9,893 nucleotides of DNA from Archaeoglobales archaeon (GTDB taxonomy: Archaea; Halobacteriota; Archaeoglobi; Archaeoglobales; Archaeoglobaceae): assembly GCA_003662985.1 (NCBI GenBank), contig QMZD01000037.1, positions 1 to 9,893 on the forward strand. Reading direction: 5' to 3'. This document shows, in pieces, positions 5,388 through 9,893 of this stretch; the stretch's first letter is position 1, and every line of letters begins with the position of its first letter. Under the pieces are notes generated by a model. It worked only from the letters and a program-made list of their open reading frames with translations, was not told the DNA's origin and did no database searches. A program made the translations under genes and the position numbers.

Positions 5388-6878
5388 ATGTTTGTTGGAG
5401 TGGATGTGGGAGGCACGAACACCGATGCCGCTGTAATCGGCGAAGATGGGATAACAACGATAAAGGTTCCAAATGAGGAAGGTCTTGCCGGGATCTTCAA
5501 GAGCATAGAGGTGGAGGAGGGAAGGTTAGAAGATAGCAGGGTTGTTGTGAGCACGTCTTTACCTCTAAATCTCCTCCTCAGCAGAGCCTCTGAATTTCCC
5601 ACCCTTACAGTCTTGGTTCCCGGACCGGGGTTGAATTACGAGAAAAAAGGAAAGATAGTCAAGGGTTTTGTTAACCATAGGGGAGATGTAGTAGAGGAAA
5701 TAAACGAGGAAGAGATTCTGGAGATCTTAAAAAGAGAAAGATTCCAGAACATTGCAATAGCATCAAAGTTCAGTATCAGAAATGCTGAAATTGAAAAGAG
5801 GATACTCTCTATAATTTCAAGTCATTTCGATGAGCATTCTATAGCCCTCTCTCATTACGCCGGAGGTATGAACTATCCCTACAGGATAAATACGACGATC
5901 GTAAATGCGAAGATAAAGAAGACGGTTTTTGATCTTACCAATACGATAAGGAATTTCGTTGATGATTTTTTCTATTACAAAGGTGATGGTGGGATAATAC
6001 CCTATAGAATCGCCCTCGAGAACCCTTCTGAACTTTACAACTCCAGTCCTGCTGCTGTTGCGATAGGGGCTTATTTCCTTACAAGGGAAAAAGATGCCCT
6101 AGTTGTAGATATCGGTGGCACGACAACGGATTTTGTAATCGTCGAGGATGGTTTGCCTAAAATCATTGAGAACGTTAACATATTAGGCGATAAAACTCTC
6201 GTCAGGTGTGTCGACTCATTTTCGATCCCGTTCGGTGGTGATTCGCCAGTAGAGAATGGAAAGCTCCACCCTGGCAGGAAGGGGAAAGCCGTAGCTTTTG
6301 GCGGGAATCACCTCACACTAACTGATGTTTTAAATTTGGAGGGATTTGAAATTGGTGATTACAGGAAATCCAGGGAATTCGCAAAGGGGATGGAAATCGA
6401 TAGTGGGAAGATAATCGAGGACTTCATTACGATGATCGCTGAGGCGATAGAATCGGTTAATGCAGAAAGGGTTGTTGCTGCTGGATTCCTTGGACAGCAT
6501 CTATCAGACATGATCTCCAAAAAGGCGAAAATAAGTGTGATAGTTCCCGAGCATAGCGAGGCCGTGAATGCTGTAGGTGTGGCTGTGTCAAGGGTGAGCT
6601 TGACCATGTATGCCAGGTTTGACACTGAAAGCGGGAAAGCTGTCCTCAATGGAATCGTTGAAGAAAGCCCATTTGGTGTGGGAAGCCTGCCTTCAGACGA
6701 GGAGATGATCGAAGAGGCGAAGAAAAAGGTTCTGTCCTTTGCTGAGGGATATACAGAAGAGGATGTCAGTGTGATCTACTTCAACTCCTACACCGTTGTT
6801 AGAGGAGGTATAAAGAGGGGAAAGATAGCTGACATAGTGGTTCAGATAAAGCCAGGCATAAGTAAGGAATTGTTGTGA
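5388..6878 (+). CDS. Hydantoinase/oxoprolinase A-family protein (actin-fold ATPase domain), compact form
   Basis: A 496-residue soluble protein of the hydantoinase/oxoprolinase A family, whose studied members carry out ATP-dependent ring opening or related chemistry on cyclic amides. The N-terminal domain starts with the phosphate loop GVDVGGTNTD (4-13). A second phosphate motif, VVDIGGTTTDFVIVEDG (239-255), opens the Hydantoinase_A domain, followed by IPFGGDSPV (280-288) and a likely adenosine-binding AAGFLGQHLSDMI (364-376). It is shorter than the 650-700 residues usual for HyuA, and no HyuB partner gene lies nearby, so the substrate cannot be named. ATG 5388 is the only start that keeps the first beta strand; the purine-rich GAGGTGA abuts it with no spacing, and the TATA box position suggests a leaderless mRNA. 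It heads a three-gene cluster, with the deacetylase starting 9 bases downstream. Family certain, function unknown. Confidence 0.9.
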   Translation: MFVGVDVGGTNTDAAVIGEDGITTIKVPNEEGLAGIFKSIEVEEGRLEDSRVVVSTSLPLNLLLSRASEFPTLTVLVPGPGLNYEKKGKIVKGFVNHRGDVVEEINEEEILEILKRERFQNIAIASKFSIRNAEIEKRILSIISSHFDEHSIALSHYAGGMNYPYRINTTIVNAKIKKTVFDLTNTIRNFVDDFFYYKGDGGIIPYRIALENPSELYNSSPAAVAIGAYFLTREKDALVVDIGGTTTDFVIVEDGLPKIIENVNILGDKTLVRCVDSFSIPFGGDSPVENGKLHPGRKGKAVAFGGNHLTLTDVLNLEGFEIGDYRKSREFAKGMEIDSGKIIEDFITMIAEAIESVNAERVVAAGFLGQHLSDMISKKAKISVIVPEHSEAVNAVGVAVSRVSLTMYARFDTESGKAVLNGIVEESPFGVGSLPSDEEMIEEAKKKVLSFAEGYTEEDVSVIYFNSYTVVRGGIKRGKIADIVVQIKPGISKELL

Positions 6879-6887
6879 GATGGGAGG

Positions 6888-7967
6888 ATGAGAACAGGTA
6901 TTGTTTATCACAAAAAATATCTGGAACACGAGCAATCTCCAACTCATCCGGAGAGGAAGGAGAGATTAGCCTATACGATGGATCAGCTCATGGAGGAGGG
7001 AATCTTTGAGGATCCAAGGATCAAACTCCTCGAACCTTTTGAGGCAAGCATTGAGGACGTGTTGGAAGTACACACTAGAGAATACGTCGAATTTTTGAGA
7101 AGAGAGAGCAGGAAAGGAGGTTTTATTGACTGGGATACGAATATTCCTGTGGGTGTTTTTGAGATAGCGTTGCTTTCAGCGGGTGGAGCGATAAGGGCTG
7201 CGAAGGCTGTGCTTGAGAAGGAAGTAAAGAACTGTTTTGCGATGATAAGGCCTCCGGGCCACCATGCAAAACCCTATATCGGAGCAGGTTTCTGTTATTT
7301 GAACAATATGGCGATAATGGTTAAGTGGTTGAAGAAAAAGGGCATAAGAAAAATCCTGATCCTTGATTGGGATGCACATCATGGGGATGGGACGCAAGAG
7401 ATATTCTACGATGATGACAGCGTTCTTTTTATCTCCACCCACCAGATGCCTCTGTATCCGGGTACAGGCTTTCCTCATGAGTGTGGTAGTGGGAGAGGGG
7501 AAGGATTTACGGTAAACGTACCTCTACCTCCCGGTACATCGGATGAGGGGTATATGATGGTCGTCGAAGAGATAATTCAGCCCCTAGCTGAGGAATTCCA
7601 GCCTGAATTCATAGCTGTCTCTGCTGGCCAAGACAATCACTTCACCGATCCTATAACGGGTTTGGCTTTGACTGCAAGAGGCTATGCCAATCTTATGAGT
7701 GAAGCAGTAAGGCTATCAGAGAAATACTGTGAAGGAAGGCTCGTTGCCGTTCTTGAAGGTGGCTATAGCGTTGAGTCCGCTCTGCCCTATACGAACCTCG
7801 GAATTATAGCTGCGATGGCTGGAATGGACATCTCGTGCATAAGGGAGCCGATGAACTACCTCCCTGAGCTCAGGTATAGAAAAAAGGAAGCAGCCCTCTA
7901 CAAGCTTAAAGACAATATAGAGGATGTAAAAAGGGTGCATTCGAAATACTGGAAGTGTTTTTCTTAG
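6888..7967 (+). CDS. Zinc-dependent deacetylase of the histone deacetylase/AcuC superfamily
   Basis: A 359-residue single-domain arginase-fold hydrolase expected to remove acetyl (or other acyl) groups from lysine side chains or small amines. All catalytic features are visible: the HHPER-like N-terminal SPTHPERKERL (17-27), the His-His pair in RPPGHHAKP (H125, H126), zinc ligands D162 and H164 in DWDAHHGDGT (160-169), the third zinc ligand D249 in SAGQDNH (245-251), and the catalytic tyrosine Y293 in LEGGYS. The position that is Glu in polyamine deacetylase HDAC10 appears to be Ile (I256), which argues against polyamine specificity; this rests on alignment by eye. The N-terminus RTGIVYH fits the family, so ATG 6888 is kept although GGGAGG touches it directly. 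It lies 9 bases after the hydantoinase-like gene and 12 before the NFACT gene. Candidate targets, such as acetylated chromatin proteins or acetyl-CoA synthetase, are speculation. Confidence 0.93.
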   Translation: MRTGIVYHKKYLEHEQSPTHPERKERLAYTMDQLMEEGIFEDPRIKLLEPFEASIEDVLEVHTREYVEFLRRESRKGGFIDWDTNIPVGVFEIALLSAGGAIRAAKAVLEKEVKNCFAMIRPPGHHAKPYIGAGFCYLNNMAIMVKWLKKKGIRKILILDWDAHHGDGTQEIFYDDDSVLFISTHQMPLYPGTGFPHECGSGRGEGFTVNVPLPPGTSDEGYMMVVEEIIQPLAEEFQPEFIAVSAGQDNHFTDPITGLALTARGYANLMSEAVRLSEKYCEGRLVAVLEGGYSVESALPYTNLGIIAAMAGMDISCIREPMNYLPELRYRKKEAALYKLKDNIEDVKRVHSKYWKCFS

Positions 7968-7979
7968 CTGTGAATAATC

Positions 7980-9893
7980 ATGAAGCAGATCTCTGCTGTC
8001 GACATCAGAGCTGTTGTGGAAGAGCTACAGAGTCTCGTTGGTGCGAGGATCGATAAGATCTATCACAATCCTCCCGATGAGATCAGGATAAGACTAAGAA
8101 AACCCGGTGAAAAGTTTGATTTAATTCTTGAAGCGGGAAAGAGGATTCATCTCACGAAGTTTCCGAAAGAAGCACCTCGGTTTCCCTCGAGCTTTGCGAT
8201 GCTTTTGCGGAAACATCTGGAGGGGGGAAGGATAAAGGCGATTAAACAGCACGACTTCGACAGGATCGTTTTCATTCATGTCGAGAGGGAGGAGGAAAAG
8301 ATACTCGTCGGAGAGTTCTTCAAGAAGGGGAACGTAATCCTATGTGATTCAGATTTCAGGGTGATCATGCCTTTGAAACCTTTTTTCAAGGTTGGTGAAG
8401 TTTACAAACTCCCGAAACCCCAGCTCAGTCCCTTTGATGTTAAAGTTGAGGATTTTAAGGAAGGTCTCAGGGATGGTGAAACAGAGATAGAGATCGTAAG
8501 ATTCCTCGCCACCCGGTTGAGCATCGGTGGTCAGTACGCTGAAGAGATTTGTTTTAGGGCAAGAATGGATAAGAAAAAGAAAATCTCGGAACTGCGAGAA
8601 GATGAGATAAGGGCTTTGATGGAAGCAATAAGGACAATCTTCGAACCCGTTGAAAAAGGGGAGTTTAAACCCCATATTCTGCTGAAAGAAGGAGATTATG
8701 TCGACGTTCTGCCCGTTGAACTGAAAATCTATGAGGATTTTGAGAGGAAGTACTTTGATAGCTTCAATGAGGCCTTGGACGATTTTTATTCAAAAAAGAT
8801 TATTGAAAGGGCTGAAATTGAAGAAAAAGAGAATAAGAGACTTGAAAAGATTAAGAAAAGGCTTGAAGATCAGCTGAATGCAAAAGAAAGGTTCGAGAGG
8901 GAGATGGATTTATACAAGAGGACAGGAGATTTCATCTACGAGAACTACATAAAAATCGAAGAGATTATGAAATCTTTCAGGCGAGCGAGGGAAGGGAAAT
9001 CCTGGGATGAGATAAAAAAGATCGTGAAGGAAAATGAGAATCTTTCAAAGCTCGTGAAAAAGATAGATCCTGCTAAAAACCTTGTGACGATCCAGCTAGA
9101 TGGATTTCAGATCGATCTCTTCCTTGATAAGAGTGTCCCGCAGATTGCCGATTTGTACTATGAAAAATCCAAGAAAATAAGACAGAAGTACGAAGGCGTT
9201 TTGAAGGCGATCGAGAAAACGAAGGAAGAGATTGAGAAAGCGCAAGGTGAGGTTAAATTTGTAAGGAGTGTTAAGGTTTCAAGGAAGAGGGAATGGTACG
9301 AGAGGTTCAGGTGGTTTTTCACGTCAGAGGGATTTCTTGTTATCGGAGGTAGAAATGCAAAAATGAATGAGGAGATAGTTTCGAAGTACATGGAGAAAGG
9401 AGATCTCTTTTTCCATACTCAAGTCCCGGGCGCTCCGGTTACGGTTTTGAAGAAGGGAATTGAGGCTGGAGATGAAAGCAAGCTTGAGGCAGCGGTGTTT
9501 GCTGCAACCTATTCAAGCTTATGGAAGGACGGAAAATACAGCGGAGAAGTTTACTACGTTACCCCAGACCAGGTTAAGAGAAGTGCTAAACCAGGAGAAT
9601 ATTTGCCAAAAGGAAGTTTTTACATCGAGAGAAAGAGGAATTATGTCACCGCAACAGTTTCATGCGCTGTAGGGGTTGATCTGAAAAATTTAAGGGTTTT
9701 TGGAGGGCCTTTGAATGCTGTTAAAAAATACTGTGATTACTTTGTTGAACTCGAGATCGGGAATGAAAGTCCGAATGAGATTTCTGTAAAGATAGCATCA
9801 AAGCTTGTTTCTATAGCGAAAGAGGAGGAGAAACATCTTGTTAGGGCTATAGCAACGCCTGATGAGGTTATGAAATTTTTACCTCCCGGAAAA
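7980..9893 (+). CDS. rqcH: NFACT family ribosome quality-control protein (Rqc2/RqcH/NEMF), 3' end cut by window edge
   Basis: The frame is open from ATG 7980 to the last base, 638 codons. The final residues (PDEVMKFLPPGK) resemble the usual C-terminus, so only a few residues are probably missing. Rqc2/RqcH binds the stalled large ribosomal subunit with peptidyl-tRNA; bacterial RqcH, and probably archaeal homologues, recruit tRNA-Ala to add C-terminal alanine tails. The NFACT-N domain includes SAVDIRAVVEEL (5-16) with D8, and SFAMLLRKHLEGGRI (71-85) followed by HDFDRIVF with the Asp-Arg pair D94-R95, the residues linked to tail synthesis in studied members. A basic/acidic coiled-coil hairpin spans about 268-320 and 393-430. 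The NFACT-R domain begins at WYERFRWF (439-446) and includes FFHTQVPGAP around H479. No good Shine-Dalgarno site precedes the ATG, which lies 12 bases after the deacetylase stop. The old name, fibronectin-binding protein A, is misleading. Confidence 0.94.
   Translation, partial: MKQISAVDIRAVVEELQSLVGARIDKIYHNPPDEIRIRLRKPGEKFDLILEAGKRIHLTKFPKEAPRFPSSFAMLLRKHLEGGRIKAIKQHDFDRIVFIHVEREEEKILVGEFFKKGNVILCDSDFRVIMPLKPFFKVGEVYKLPKPQLSPFDVKVEDFKEGLRDGETEIEIVRFLATRLSIGGQYAEEICFRARMDKKKKISELREDEIRALMEAIRTIFEPVEKGEFKPHILLKEGDYVDVLPVELKIYEDFERKYFDSFNEALDDFYSKKIIERAEIEEKENKRLEKIKKRLEDQLNAKERFEREMDLYKRTGDFIYENYIKIEEIMKSFRRAREGKSWDEIKKIVKENENLSKLVKKIDPAKNLVTIQLDGFQIDLFLDKSVPQIADLYYEKSKKIRQKYEGVLKAIEKTKEEIEKAQGEVKFVRSVKVSRKREWYERFRWFFTSEGFLVIGGRNAKMNEEIVSKYMEKGDLFFHTQVPGAPVTVLKKGIEAGDESKLEAAVFAATYSSLWKDGKYSGEVYYVTPDQVKRSAKPGEYLPKGSFYIERKRNYVTATVSCAVGVDLKNLRVFGGPLNAVKKYCDYFVELEIGNESPNEISVKIASKLVSIAKEEEKHLVRAIATPDEVMKFLPPGK

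Noticed and set aside
5348..5602. Minus-strand open frame of 84 codons overlapping the intergenic region
   Set aside because: Nearly all of it is antisense to the phosphate-loop region of the hydantoinase-like gene, and it lacks family features.
6876..6878. TGA between the hydantoinase-like and deacetylase genes as a selenocysteine codon
   Set aside because: No SECIS-like structure was recognised, and both proteins have complete, family-typical ends on either side of it.
8349..9672. Open frames at 8349-8675 (minus), 9158-9391 (minus) and 9460-9672 (plus)
   Set aside because: All are shadows of the NFACT gene, whose frame is open for 638 codons with conserved motifs throughout.
1..9893. CRISPR arrays, tRNA or rRNA genes, insertion sequences, integrase or att sites
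   Set aside because: No regularly spaced repeats, cloverleaf-like runs, transposase motifs or terminal inverted repeats were seen. Both gene blocks are compact chromosomal operons.

Overview
The window looks like a chromosome segment from a thermophilic or anaerobic euryarchaeon. The evidence is an archaeal NFACT/Rqc2 protein, strong AGGAGGTG-type ribosome sites beside an apparently leaderless promoter, GTG and TTG starts, Lys/Glu-rich proteins, and an Mrp-type antiporter cassette split up as in archaeal membrane-bound complexes. Archaeoglobales (Archaeoglobus, Ferroglobus, Geoglobus) is my best guess, from general familiarity only.

The left half (1-5172) is one tightly packed minus-strand operon. 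Read in the direction of transcription it encodes MnhE, MnhF, MnhG, a fused MbhD+MbhE-like protein (equivalent to the C-terminal part of bacterial MrpA), MnhB, MnhC, MnhD, and a second MrpD/NuoL-like subunit cut by the left edge. Neighbouring genes overlap or are 1-10 bases apart, so they almost certainly form one transcript and one membrane complex. The complex moves Na+ and H+ across the cytoplasmic membrane. The order with two consecutive antiporter-like subunits resembles the membrane module of Mbx/Mbs complexes as much as a stand-alone Mrp antiporter. The genes that would decide this lie beyond base 1.

The region 5173-5387 is an AT-rich divergent promoter. It has a BRE/TATA candidate for each direction and a 12-base element present in two inverted copies, one next to each TATA box. 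A tandem 10-base repeat overlaps one copy.

The right half (5388-9893) is a plus-strand cluster of three genes separated by 9 and 12 bases: a compact hydantoinase/oxoprolinase-A-like actin-fold protein, a zinc-dependent deacetylase of the histone deacetylase/AcuC superfamily with all catalytic residues, and an NFACT (Rqc2/RqcH) ribosome quality-control protein lacking only its extreme C-terminus at the right edge. No RNA genes, CRISPR arrays, insertion sequences or integration sites were seen. All eleven genes belong to recognisable families. The open questions are the identity of the full membrane complex, the shared control region, and the purpose of the amidohydrolase/quality-control cluster.
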